Positions 17,508-25,252 of a stretch of DNA of 64,000 nucleotides are shown one piece after another. Position 1 is the stretch's first letter. Every line of letters begins with the position of its first letter. The translations under genes and the position numbers were made by a program. Source of the stretch: Clostridia bacterium (GTDB taxonomy: Bacteria > Bacillota > Clostridia > Oscillospirales > CAG-272); contig JAFVQU010000003.1 of NCBI GenBank assembly GCA_017504625.1, positions 17,552 through 81,551 of the forward strand. The letters run 5' to 3'. The notes beneath the pieces are model-generated. The model worked only from the letters and a program-made list of their open reading frames with translations. It did not search any database and was not told where the DNA came from.

Positions 17508-18703
17508 AAATAAAAGGATATATAAAGCTTTTTTGCATTGTGTGTGCGCTTGCTATAAGTCTTTCGGCATGTCTGCCGCGCCCCGCTAACAACGGCGTGT
17601 CAAACGAGGGTGGCGAATATACCGAAAAGGAGTTTACTCCTGCGGTTGACAACGGAAAAGACAGTGAGCTTGGCTCAGAATACCGTGAGATATTCGCACT
17701 TGTTGAAGCCGGAGAGGGAATCACGCTTGCCACAGATGCGGATTTCAACTACAAAGACGTTGAAGGCGGAGTCAAGATCACGAAATATATCGGGAATTAC
17801 GAGGGTGAAAATGGATATCTCATTCTTGCCATTCCCGAAACTATAGGTGATAAGAGAGTCGTTTCTATCGGAAAAGAGGCGTTTGCCATTGCGTCAAAGC
17901 TTGACGGAGTTATCATTCCCGACGGCGTAAGGACGATTGAAAGCCTTTGCTTTTACGGATGCAATTATCTCAAATACGTTAAGATAGGAAGCGGACTTGA
18001 AACGGTAGGGGACTACGCGTTTTCGATGTGTAACCGACTTTTTGAGATCGATCTTTCAACGGTTGAGAGCATCGGACTCGGCGCGCTTACGAGATGTGAG
18101 TCTATAAACACAGTAAAATTATCATTTATCGGCGGCACGGTCGATAAAAACACCTATCTCGGATATATATTCGGGGCAAGCAATTCCGATTTTAATTCGG
18201 AGTATATCCCCACTTCGCTCCGAAATATTATCTTGAGTGACGAGTGTAAATCTATCCCCGATCTTGCGTTCTACGGATGCGAAAACCTCACCTTTGTAAT
18301 TATCCCCGATAGCGTTGAGAGTATTGGGATCAGAGCCTTTTATAAGTGCCGTTCGCTTACCGAGATCAAGCTTGGAAACGGTGTAAGAACTGTTGGTGAC
18401 GACGCATTTTTCGGTTGTGACAGTCTTAAGTCGGCAACGCTTGGAGCTTCACTTGAAGGTCTTGGTATGCAAGCATTTTTCGGTTGCTCCACGCTCGAAA
18501 ACATAAGCCTTTCGGCAAAGCTTGACGAGATAAAAAGCTCAACCTTTTACGGATGCAGATCACTTAAGACAATTGATCTTCTAAACGTGAGGGTAATTGG
18601 CGAGGATGCATTTTACGGCTGTGATATGCTGACTCCTCCTGACACCTCGCGCGTTGAAACTATCGCACAGGGAAACGGCAGTCTTAGAAGCTCTGAGCAG
18701 TAA
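17504..18703 (+). CDS. BspA-type leucine-rich-repeat lipoprotein
   Basis: A 399-residue surface lipoprotein. The signal peptide ends at Cys23 (LSAC). A short low-complexity spacer is followed, from about residue 115, by a run of Treponema/BspA-type LRR units: VVSIGKEAF, GVRTIESLCFYGCNYLKYVKIG, SVESIGIRAFYKCRSLTEIKLG, and so on, eight or more in total. The ATG lies inside the stop of the preceding membrane-protein gene. It is likely an outward-facing binding or adhesion protein. It shares architecture with the smaller lipoprotein at 7421-8236. Confidence 0.88.
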   Translation: MKIKGYIKLFCIVCALAISLSACLPRPANNGVSNEGGEYTEKEFTPAVDNGKDSELGSEYREIFALVEAGEGITLATDADFNYKDVEGGVKITKYIGNYEGENGYLILAIPETIGDKRVVSIGKEAFAIASKLDGVIIPDGVRTIESLCFYGCNYLKYVKIGSGLETVGDYAFSMCNRLFEIDLSTVESIGLGALTRCESINTVKLSFIGGTVDKNTYLGYIFGASNSDFNSEYIPTSLRNIILSDECKSIPDLAFYGCENLTFVIIPDSVESIGIRAFYKCRSLTEIKLGNGVRTVGDDAFFGCDSLKSATLGASLEGLGMQAFFGCSTLENISLSAKLDEIKSSTFYGCRSLKTIDLLNVRVIGEDAFYGCDMLTPPDTSRVETIAQGNGSLRSSEQ

Positions 18704-18708
18704 TCAAA

Positions 18709-19578
18709 ATGAACAACAAAAAGAAGCTGATAAAAATATTAGTTATTACGGCGGCAGCCTTGCTTGTATTATTCGTGCTCTCCGCCGTGGTGGCAATAAA
18801 CGCCGACAAGATATTCGTTCATATTGAGAAAAACGGCGCGTTTAAGAAAAGCATAGAGTTTAACGAGGTCGAAATCACAAGCACGACAACCTTTGAAGTG
18901 CTTTCGGACGACAGTCGCGTGAGCTTTGATCAGAGCATGATGCTTGTAAACAAGCTCTACACCTTGCCCGATGCCTTTGAGCCGCAGATATCCGAGTATA
19001 AAAGCACTACGGTCTATATGAATAACTGTATGCTTGACGCGTATGCAGAGCTTTCGGCAGATATAAGCCGAAGATTCAGGCAAAAGCTTTATGTTTCAAG
19101 CGATTTCAGAACTGCGGACGAGCAGGCGGCACTTTATGAGGAGGATCCTCTGACCGCCACATTGCCTGGTGCGAGTGAGCATCAGACCGGACTTGCACTT
19201 GACGTTTACGTAGCAAGATTTTCAGGTGACGGCTTTATAAAATCGCCTATCGGCCGCTTTATTAACCGCAATTCGTGGAAATACGGGTTTATTATCCGAT
19301 ATCCCTCGTACGGCGAGGACGTAACGGGAATTCGCTTTGAGCCGTGGCATATCAGATACGTAGGTCATCCGCACTCCGACATAATTTACAACAATCACCT
19401 CACGCTTGAGGAATACGTAGAGTCACTTAAGCTTGGCAAATGGTACGAAACCGAGGACTACTATATCTGCCGCATGGCGATACCTTATGAAGACGAGTTC
19501 ATTTTCCCGAGTGATTTCACGTCCTGCGTTATATCTCCCGATAACACGGGAAGCTCAATTATAACCGTTAAAAAATAA
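18709..19578 (+). CDS. D-Ala-D-Ala carboxypeptidase, VanY/M15B family
   Basis: A 289-residue zinc peptidase anchored by one N-terminal transmembrane helix (about 8-30). The catalytic domain holds both zinc motifs: SEHQTGLALDV (His158, Asp165) and FEPWHIRYVG (catalytic Glu211, His214). These define LD/DD-carboxypeptidases that trim the terminal D-Ala of peptidoglycan stems. A C-terminal extension of about 60 residues follows the domain. No vancomycin-resistance neighbours are present, so it is read as a housekeeping wall-remodelling enzyme and not a resistance gene. It starts six bases after the LRR gene and ends the operon. Confidence 0.92.
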   Translation: MNNKKKLIKILVITAAALLVLFVLSAVVAINADKIFVHIEKNGAFKKSIEFNEVEITSTTTFEVLSDDSRVSFDQSMMLVNKLYTLPDAFEPQISEYKSTTVYMNNCMLDAYAELSADISRRFRQKLYVSSDFRTADEQAALYEEDPLTATLPGASEHQTGLALDVYVARFSGDGFIKSPIGRFINRNSWKYGFIIRYPSYGEDVTGIRFEPWHIRYVGHPHSDIIYNNHLTLEEYVESLKLGKWYETEDYYICRMAIPYEDEFIFPSDFTSCVISPDNTGSSIITVKK

Positions 19579-19612
19579 AGAAGATCCCGACAGTGTCGGG
19601 ATCTTCTTTTTA
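19578..19612. terminator. Bidirectional terminator
   Basis: A 14-bp perfect stem (19578-19591 with 19595-19608) and an AGT loop, between convergent genes ending at 19578 and 19610. Confidence 0.9.
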
Positions 19613-21499
19613 CTTTTTCAAATTTCTCATTGAATTAAGAATTGCGATAACGGCAACACCGACGTCGGCAAAGACGGCGGCATTAAGTCCGACCAAGCCA
19701 CACGCACCAAGCACAAGCACGGCGGCTTTGACACCGAGTGCGAATACGATATTTTGAATTACGATCCTGCGGGTGCGGCGCGCAAGCGTTATCGTATCGG
19801 TTATCTTTGAAAGCTCGTCATCCATAAGCACGATGTCAGCGGCTTCAATTGCCGCATCAGATCCCAAAGCTCCCATAGCGATGCCAACGTCCGCGCGCGT
19901 GATTACGGGCGCGTCGTTGATGCCATCGCCAACGTAAGCGACCTTTTTTTCGTTCTTTTGCGATGCAATAATCTTCTCAATAGCGCTTACCTTGCCGTCG
20001 GGCAAAAGCTCGGTGTAGATCTCGTCAATACCAAGCTGCTTTCCAATCTGGTTTCCTGCGGCGGCTCTGTCGCCCGTAAGCATAACTGTTTTTTCAATAC
20101 CTGCGCGACGAAGTGAAGCCAACGCCTCACGCGCCCCTGATTTTTCCTTGTCGGATATAAAGATATATCCAAGATAAAGACCGTTTTTCGCGACGTGAAC
20201 GACGGTGCTGTGATCGGTATTTGCCAGAGGGATAATACCAAATTTTTTTATAAGCTTGTCGTTTCCAACAAGCAAAATGTCGCCATCGACACTTGCCTTG
20301 ACACCGTGCCCGAATATTTCCTCTACGGTCGTGGGGGTGCTTGAATCTATCTCACCCGCCGCCTCGACGATCGAGCGAGAAATCGGGTGATTTGAAAATT
20401 GCTCGGCAAGAGCTGCAAGTCTTAAAAGCTCTTTTGGATCAATATTGCTTGCTAAATGTACCTCGTCAATCCGAAAGCGACCTTCGGTAAGTGTTCCGGT
20501 TTTGTCAAAAACTATAGTGTCACAATGTGCCAGAGTGTCAAGATAAGCCGATCCCTTGATCAAAATTCCGCGCGAGGAAGCCGAACCGATGCCGCTGAAA
20601 TATGAAAGCGGAACCGAGATTACCAGCGCGCAGGGACAGCTGATGACGAGGAAGGTCAGCGCGCGGTAAACCCACTCCTTCCACACGGAAGAATCACCGA
20701 TGCCGATAAAGAGTGGAGGAAGAATTGCCAGCAATGCCGCCGCTATAACCACGGCGGGAGTGTAAAAACGAGCAAATTTTGTAATAAAGCTCTCGCTTTT
20801 TGATTTGTTTTGAGCCGAGTCCTCCACAAGCGAAAGAATTTTTGACACCGTCGATTCCTCGTATCGTTTGGTAACATCGGCGTAAATAACGCCGCCGAGA
20901 TTTATGCATCCACTGTGTATCTCGTCGCCAACAGATACCTCGCGCGGTAAGCTTTCTCCCGTGAGCGCGGAGGTGTCTACCGTGCTTTCTCCCTCGCAAA
21001 TTTTCGCGTCAAGCGGTATTTTCTCGCCCGGACGGACAAGAATCCTCTCGCCGACCTCGACGCAGTCGCAATCGACCGTAAAGCTTTCTCCGTTGCGGAT
21101 AACGGTAGCCTCATCAGACTGAAGAGAGAGCAGAGCCTTGATAGAATTGCGACTTTTTCCAACCGCGATATGCTCGAATAATTCGCCAACGCTATAAAAG
21201 AGCATTACGAAAACGCCCTCGGCATATTCGCCCGTGCAGAATGCTCCTATCGTGGCAATTCCCATAAGGAAGTTTTCGTCAAAAACCTGACCGTGAATGA
21301 TGCCTTGGAGCGCTTCTTTAAGCACTCCGCCGCCTATTATGACGTATGGGATTAGGTAGAGAGCGAGTATAAGGGGCGTAAAACCGCTAAATTCAAGCAC
21401 GCCCGATAAAATACCAACGTGATCAACCACGACCGCCACAGCAAGTAAAATCGCCGATAAAACAATGCGATAAAGGCGCTTTTTATCCTTTTTCTTCAT
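19610..21499 (-). CDS. Zn/Cd/Pb-exporting P1B-type ATPase
   Basis: A 629-residue heavy-metal ATPase. Motifs: TGES (180-183), CPC at 288-290 in the metal-binding helix, the phosphorylation site DKTGTLTEG with Asp332, an NHPISRS (HP) motif, TGDRAAA and GDGINDAPVI. The last helix has an Asp in ADVGVAVIAILNS, typical of the Zn2+/Cd2+/Pb2+ subgroup (P1B-2). The usual N-terminal HMA domain is missing; it is encoded by the gene immediately upstream. Translation is probably coupled, since only one base separates the stop of the HMA gene from this ATG. Exports toxic divalent metal from the cytoplasm using ATP. Confidence 0.94.
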   Translation of the reverse strand: MKKKDKKRLYRIVLSAILLAVAVVVDHVGILSGVLEFSGFTPLILALYLIPYVIIGGGVLKEALQGIIHGQVFDENFLMGIATIGAFCTGEYAEGVFVMLFYSVGELFEHIAVGKSRNSIKALLSLQSDEATVIRNGESFTVDCDCVEVGERILVRPGEKIPLDAKICEGESTVDTSALTGESLPREVSVGDEIHSGCINLGGVIYADVTKRYEESTVSKILSLVEDSAQNKSKSESFITKFARFYTPAVVIAAALLAILPPLFIGIGDSSVWKEWVYRALTFLVISCPCALVISVPLSYFSGIGSASSRGILIKGSAYLDTLAHCDTIVFDKTGTLTEGRFRIDEVHLASNIDPKELLRLAALAEQFSNHPISRSIVEAAGEIDSSTPTTVEEIFGHGVKASVDGDILLVGNDKLIKKFGIIPLANTDHSTVVHVAKNGLYLGYIFISDKEKSGAREALASLRRAGIEKTVMLTGDRAAAGNQIGKQLGIDEIYTELLPDGKVSAIEKIIASQKNEKKVAYVGDGINDAPVITRADVGIAMGALGSDAAIEAADIVLMDDELSKITDTITLARRTRRIVIQNIVFALGVKAAVLVLGACGLVGLNAAVFADVGVAVIAILNSMRNLKK

Positions 21500-21500
21500 C

Positions 21501-21722
21501 TCACTTTGCGATTATGCGGCAGTCGGAATCGATTTTTGATACCACCTTCTGCGCCTCTTTGAGTATTCTGTCAAAATCGTTTTCGCTCGCCTCAATAGTG
21601 AGCTTCTGCGTCATAAAGCTGACAGATGCCGAGATAACGCCCTCAATTTCGTTTATTTTTCTTTCCATTCTTGCCGCGCAATTTGCGCAGTCAACCTCGT
21701 CAAGTGTAAAAGTCTTTTTCAT
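21501..21722 (-). CDS. Stand-alone HMA-domain metal-binding protein
   Basis: A 73-residue heavy-metal-associated domain. The start at 21722 follows a GAGGAG site; upstream ATG codons lack one. The metal loop reads DCANCAARM (CxxC) and the remainder gives the ferredoxin-like fold. It corresponds to the N-terminal domain of CadA/ZntA pumps, here split off and likely acting as a metallochaperone or regulatory partner for the ATPase. It lies between the repressor gene (4 bases upstream) and the pump gene. Confidence 0.9.
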   Translation of the reverse strand: MKKTFTLDEVDCANCAARMERKINEIEGVISASVSFMTQKLTIEASENDFDRILKEAQKVVSKIDSDCRIIAK

Positions 21723-21726
21723 AAAA

Positions 21727-22086
21727 TTACTCCTCAATATGTTCAACACCCATGTTGATTATAGTTTTCACGTGCTCATCGTCAAGAGAGTAGAGCACAG
21801 ACTTGCCTATCTTGCGATATTTTACGAGCCTTGCGTCCTTGAGTATGCGGAGCTGGTGTGAGATAGCCGACATGCTCATCGAGAGCTTTTCTGATATGTC
21901 GCATACGCACATTTCGCCCTCAAAGAGCAGGTAGAGAATTTTTATGCGAGTGCTATCGCCCATCACCGAGAAAAACTCGGCAAGGCAGAAGAAATGTTCA
22001 TCTTCAGGTAAGCTTATGCTGTCAATGATCTCGTGATGCGCCTCGTGAGAGTCGCAAAGCGGTAAATTTCCGTGTTCGTGAGCCAT
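21727..22086 (-). CDS. ArsR/SmtB-family metal-sensing repressor (CadC-like)
   Basis: A 119-residue winged-helix repressor. The start at 22086 has GGAGG upstream. The N-terminal tail is rich in Cys and His (CDSHEAHHE). The alpha-3 metal motif is GEMCVCD, as in CadC, and it leads into the recognition helix SAISHQLRIL. The C-terminal helix keeps most of the alpha-5 site: Asp and His in DDEH, then a His eleven residues later, with Glu in place of the last His. It should dissociate from DNA when Zn, Cd or Pb binds, releasing expression of its own operon. The operator candidate is at 22113-22128. Confidence 0.93.
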   Translation of the reverse strand: MAHEHGNLPLCDSHEAHHEIIDSISLPEDEHFFCLAEFFSVMGDSTRIKILYLLFEGEMCVCDISEKLSMSMSAISHQLRILKDARLVKYRKIGKSVLYSLDDEHVKTIINMGVEHIEE

Positions 22087-22112
22087 TTTTGACCTCCATT
22101 TTCCAACAACAA

Positions 22113-22128
22113 TTGAACAGTTGTTCAA
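22113..22128 (-). promoter_or_regulatory. ArsR/CadC-type operator
   Basis: A perfect palindrome, TTGAAC-AGTT-GTTCAA, lies between the -10 box (22142-22137) and the repressor start codon. Position and form fit autoregulation by the ArsR-family repressor. Confidence 0.78.
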
Positions 22129-22136
22129 CTATTGTT

Positions 22137-22165
22137 ATTATATCATCAAAAACAAAAAATGTCAA
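22137..22165 (-). promoter_or_regulatory. Promoter of the metal-efflux operon
   Basis: Minus strand TTGACA (22165-22160), 17 bases, TATAAT (22142-22137). The -35 box touches the terminator of the upstream BMC operon. Confidence 0.8.
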
Positions 22166-22166
22166 T

Positions 22167-22197
22167 AAAAAACGGAGAATTTTCATTCTCCGTTTTT
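22167..22197 (-). terminator. Terminator of the BMC operon
   Basis: A stem of about 13 bp (22167-22180 with 22185-22197) with A/T tracts, immediately after the last gene of the microcompartment operon. Confidence 0.85.
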
Positions 22198-22209
22198 GAA
22201 ATATTAAAA

Positions 22210-22617
22210 TTAAAGCAAATGAGTGGGCATTTTGCCGCCGATCTGAACTATCTCAACTGCTTCCTTTTCATTGTGCCCGATTACTGCCGCCACGGTTTCG
22301 GGTGCTACGTTTGTAAGAACCGCGGTTTCAACGGTTTTAGCGGGAGCTTCGCTGGGGGGAGTAACCGTTTCCTTGACGGTTTCCTTTTTGGTCGCGGTCT
22401 TCTTTGCAGCAGGCTTTTTAGCGGTAGCTGTGGGAGCCTTTGCCTCTGTCTTTTGTGCGGTAGTCTTAGCGGGAGCCTTCTTTGTGGTTGTAGTCTTCTT
22501 GGCAGGAGCCTTTTGGGGTGCTGCCGCAACAGTTGCTACAAGCTCGGGCGCGATGTTCTTTTCTTCGGTGGTGGTCTTTGCCACTCTCTTTGTGATGCTA
22601 TCCTTACCTATCGGCAT
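22210..22617 (-). CDS. Small disordered partner of the ParA-type ATPase
   Basis: A 135-residue protein with three parts: a short N-terminal block (MPIGKDSITKRVAK), a low-complexity middle (about 30-90) made almost only of Lys, Ala, Thr and Pro, and a C-terminal block (about 95-135) ending IVQIGGKMPTHLL. The ATG lies inside the end of the ParA gene (14-base overlap) with AAAGGAG upstream, so the two are translated together. The basic middle could bind DNA or drive condensation; the ends look like conserved contact motifs. ParA-type ATPases usually have such an adjacent partner that stimulates ATP hydrolysis. It could be analogous to McdB of carboxysomes, but it lacks a terminal Trp and homology is not shown. 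Similar MPIGKDSI/MPxxLL proteins next to ParA may occur outside BMC loci (recollection). Confidence 0.75.
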   Translation of the reverse strand: MPIGKDSITKRVAKTTTEEKNIAPELVATVAAAPQKAPAKKTTTTKKAPAKTTAQKTEAKAPTATAKKPAAKKTATKKETVKETVTPPSEAPAKTVETAVLTNVAPETVAAVIGHNEKEAVEIVQIGGKMPTHLL

Positions 22618-23395
22618 ATTTCATAATCTCCTTTGCCATTTCCATATATTCCTGAGCCGCGCGGCTGGTTTTCTTGTAAGCCATAACGGGTTTGCTGTTG
22701 TCCTGCGACCACTCGACCGTGCTGTCGATCCTGATTATAGATTCGAGAAGTCTTACGTTGTCGAGAGAGGACAGAGTTTCAATGGTCTGCTTGAAATAAT
22801 TTTTGCGCTCGCTTGCCTTAGTAACGGCAATTCCGAGAATCTCAATCGAGGGAGAAATAAGCTTGACCTGCTCGTAAAATTCAAACATATTTGCAAGTCC
22901 GAAAAGTCCCCAAGGCGACGCCTCAACGGGAATTATAAGATAATCGGATGCGCACATAATGTTCATTACCCAGCAACCGAGTGTAGGAGGCGAGTCGATA
23001 AGAATGTAGTCGTACTTGCCCGATTCCTTGATCTTCTTAAGCCCCTGACGGAGAATAAACTCTCTTTGCCACTTGGAAAAGAGCTGGAATTCGATACTGC
23101 TCATAAGCGTGGAGGAAGGTATGAGATCAAGTCCCTCGTACTCGGTCTGAACGATGTATTCGGAAAGATCCCTCTGCTCAACGATACCCGTGTAGATGTT
23201 CTTTCCACTCTGAGCCATTTCAAGCGACTTCTCGTCGTCAAAATAGGATAAGGTAAGATTCATCTGCATATCAGAGTCAATAAGAAGCACCTTTTTGCCA
23301 AGTGTGCTCATAGCGTAGCCAACGTTGGCGCAGGTAGTCGATTTTCCGCTTCCGCCCTTGTTGTTGGCAAAGCAGATGGTTGTCGTTTGAGCCAT
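22604..23395 (-). CDS. ParA/MinD-family ATPase (candidate compartment positioning)
   Basis: A 263-residue ParA-type ATPase. The deviant Walker A is NNKGGSGKST at about 12-21, including the signature Lys; Walker A' is LIDSDMQMN and Walker B is YDYILIDSPP. These proteins dimerise on ATP, bind DNA non-specifically and form gradients that position plasmids, chromosomes, carboxysomes or other cargo. It starts 15 bases after the EutP-like gene with AAAGGACG between, so it is part of the BMC operon. No parB or parS is seen. The immediate partner is the small basic protein overlapping its 3' end. Positioning of the microcompartment is the favoured inference; a general chromosome-related role is the alternative. 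Confidence 0.88.
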   Translation of the reverse strand: MAQTTTICFANNKGGSGKSTTCANVGYAMSTLGKKVLLIDSDMQMNLTLSYFDDEKSLEMAQSGKNIYTGIVEQRDLSEYIVQTEYEGLDLIPSSTLMSSIEFQLFSKWQREFILRQGLKKIKESGKYDYILIDSPPTLGCWVMNIMCASDYLIIPVEASPWGLFGLANMFEFYEQVKLISPSIEILGIAVTKASERKNYFKQTIETLSSLDNVRLLESIIRIDSTVEWSQDNSKPVMAYKKTSRAAQEYMEMAKEIMKYADR

Positions 23396-23410
23396 TTTTT
23401 TGTCCGTCCT

Positions 23411-23845
23411 TTATTCCTGATTTAAATAATCGATTATTTTGTCAAGTCCCTCACCCGTATAGGAGCTTACGTAAAAGATTTTCTCGGGCTTAAGTCCGCA
23501 GTTATGAAGCCATCTTTCAGCAAGGGGTACGTTAGCATCCTCCTTGTCAATTCCCGAAATTATGCCTATAACGTCACGGTTTACGTGGTGAGTGCAGTTG
23601 GGGGGGAATACGCAGAAGGGCTCGTTCGCGCTTACGACGAGTCCTATAACGTCTGCTTCGTACGAATAGACTGCCAAAGCCGCCGCCAAGGTGTGTACCT
23701 CGGTGTATTCGCCGGGCGTGTCTATTATCGTATCCATATAGGTGATATATTGAGTTTTGCAGTAGTGTATCTGCTCACCCTTCAAGGCTTGGGTTAAGGT
23801 TGTTTTTCCAGCGGCAACCCTTCCCATCAAAATAAGTTTCTTCAT
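23411..23845 (-). CDS. EutP/PduV-family GTPase
   Basis: A 144-residue small P-loop protein. The start at 23845 overlaps the stop of the shell gene by one base (TAATG). The P-loop is GRVAAGKTTL at the N-terminus, DTPGEY is the G3 motif, and GIDKED is near the G4 position. The family occurs in ethanolamine and propanediol BMC operons; PduV binds the outside of the compartment and has been linked to its movement, and EutP to acetate kinase-like activity. Being next to a ParA-type ATPase at the end of the operon, a role in compartment dynamics is plausible. Confidence 0.9.
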   Translation of the reverse strand: MKKLILMGRVAAGKTTLTQALKGEQIHYCKTQYITYMDTIIDTPGEYTEVHTLAAALAVYSYEADVIGLVVSANEPFCVFPPNCTHHVNRDVIGIISGIDKEDANVPLAERWLHNCGLKPEKIFYVSSYTGEGLDKIIDYLNQE

Positions 23846-24216
23846 TACGTGCGGGTCATTTCGCATACAGAAAATTTAAGAACGTTTCTGAAATATTCTG
23901 TAATTGCAGTAAATGATGCCTCAACCTCTGCAACCTTACCCGTGATGATGAGCGTACCCGAGAATCTGTCAACGAAACCGAGGTCTGCGCCCGAGGACTT
24001 GAGAGCAATATCTGCGGTAATGACTGCGGTTTCCGCGGGGCTTACCGTAAGCACGCCGATCGCCGCCTTCTCGTAATCAAGCTTGGGATCAAGACCGAGC
24101 TTCTGATAGAGTGTGGGGTCGGGATTTGCGATAATATGAGCAAGAGTGATCTGACGACCGGGCACCAGCTCCTGCACTATTCTCATTTTATCTTGAAATT
24201 CAAAATTGTTTGACAT
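23845..24216 (-). CDS. BMC shell protein, PduU/EutS type
   Basis: A 123-residue circularly permuted BMC-domain protein. The N-terminal part RIVQELVPGRQITLAHIIANP is diagnostic of EutS/PduU, which forms a small beta-barrel cap over the hexamer pore. The following part (GVLTVSPAETAVITADIALKS, LGFVDRFSGTLIITG) is the BMC fold. The C-terminus ends with CEMTRT, as in EutS. An insertion (YQKLGLDPKLDYEKAA) lengthens the junction. Ribosome binding site GGAGG lies within the last codons of the activase gene. Confidence 0.93.
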   Translation of the reverse strand: MSNNFEFQDKMRIVQELVPGRQITLAHIIANPDPTLYQKLGLDPKLDYEKAAIGVLTVSPAETAVITADIALKSSGADLGFVDRFSGTLIITGKVAEVEASFTAITEYFRNVLKFSVCEMTRT

Positions 24217-24218
24217 AA

Positions 24219-25016
24219 TTATCCTCCGATCTGGACGTGAAGCTTAGTTGACGCGCCCTCAGCCGCCTTAAGAAGCATATTCATATGCTCGTTTGCGGGA
24301 GGAGCGATGCCGTCCATAAGATAGGTGCGGCCAAGACCTGCATACTTGTCCTGACCAAGTCTGTGGTAAGGAAGCAGATGCATTTCGGTCACGTTAGGGA
24401 GAGAATCGGCAAATCTTGCAATTGCCGCGATCTCTGCGGGCGTGTCGTTGAAGGTCGGCACGACGGGTACACGGATAATAAGGTGATTTGCGTTTTCTGC
24501 AATATATTTGGCGTTTTCAAGGATCTGCCCGTTCTCCTGAGTGGTAAATTCCTTGTGCTTTGCGCTGTCCATGTGCTTGATGTCCATTAAGAAGTGGTCA
24601 ACGTGGGGAAGTAAGCTCTGTACGACCTCGCGGTGAGCAAACGCAGTCGTTTCAATTGCGGTCGAGAAGCCAAATTCATGCGCCGCACGGAGAAGAGCCT
24701 CAGCAAACTCGGGCTGAGCCATGCACTCGCCGCCCGAAAGAGTAAGACCGCCTCCACTCTTTGCATAATAGATTCGATCCTTAAGGACTTCCTCCATTAC
24801 CTCGGCAACTGTCACGTCGCGGCCCATTATCTCAACCTTGCCGCCACGCGTCATTTCTTCTATTTTGTATTCCTGTGATTCGGGATTGCAGCACCACTTG
24901 CAACGAAGATAGCAACCCTTGAGGAATACTATCGTTCTTATTCCGGGACCGTCGTGCAACGAATATCTCTGAATATCAAAGATACGCCCCGTCTGTTCAA
25001 ATATGTTCTTTGCCAC
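24219..25016 (-). CDS. Glycyl radical enzyme activase (radical SAM)
   Basis: A 265-residue radical SAM enzyme with GTG start and AAAGGAG site. The [4Fe-4S]-SAM motif is CYLRCKWC (CxxxCxxC), preceded by SLHDGPGIRT, the activase signature. SGGE in LTLSGGEC contacts SAM. It generates the glycyl radical on the diol dehydratase encoded upstream, using SAM and an electron donor. Many activases of this group carry an inserted ferredoxin-like domain with eight Cys just after the first motif; here the chain passes directly from CNPESQ to the next helix, so that insert is absent. Confidence 0.93.
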   Translation of the reverse strand: MAKNIFEQTGRIFDIQRYSLHDGPGIRTIVFLKGCYLRCKWCCNPESQEYKIEEMTRGGKVEIMGRDVTVAEVMEEVLKDRIYYAKSGGGLTLSGGECMAQPEFAEALLRAAHEFGFSTAIETTAFAHREVVQSLLPHVDHFLMDIKHMDSAKHKEFTTQENGQILENAKYIAENANHLIIRVPVVPTFNDTPAEIAAIARFADSLPNVTEMHLLPYHRLGQDKYAGLGRTYLMDGIAPPANEHMNMLLKAAEGASTKLHVQIGG

Positions 25017-25252
25017 GTCGGTCTCCTTTCTTCAGATTTGCCTTCTTCGACTTAAGAAACTTTTTGAAAAAAGTTTCTTAAGAATCTTCAAAAACCTTAA
25101 ACAAGAAAAGTAATAAATATCATTCATTACTACTCTTGTTCGAAGTTTTTGTGGACTGTATGGCTACAACCAAGTCCCTTTATGTGTGAAATTTTTGAGG
25201 GGCTTGGGGAACTTTTTTTTAAAGTTCCCCAAACGCGTCCCCTCGTGTCCCC
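25017..25252 (-). repeat. Two-hairpin intergenic module between dehydratase and activase
   Basis: Reading along the transcript from the dehydratase stop: hairpin 1 (25232-25204, 12-bp arms TTGGGGAACTTT/AAAGTTCCCCAA), a tail CCTCAAAAATTT, about 95 bases of spacer, the near-complementary AGGTTTTTGAAG, then hairpin 2 (25082-25051, 15-bp arms). A sister copy lies at 27785-27973. It could set relative expression of the two genes or be a mobile-type repeat. No ORF or promoter was seen inside. Confidence 0.65.

Noticed and set aside
18709-19578. VanY-type gene as part of a vancomycin resistance cluster
   Set aside because: No vanR/S, vanH, ligase or vanX neighbours; the operon partners are nucleotide and surface-protein genes.
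22271-23251. A 326-codon plus-strand ORF that looks membrane-like
   Set aside because: Its Val/Phe/Ala-rich part is the complement of the Lys/Ala/Thr-rich partner gene, and the rest is antisense to the ParA gene.
25051-25232. Repeated hairpins considered as a CRISPR or integron attC array
   Set aside because: Only two hairpins with different arms, no regular spacers, and no cas or integrase gene nearby.
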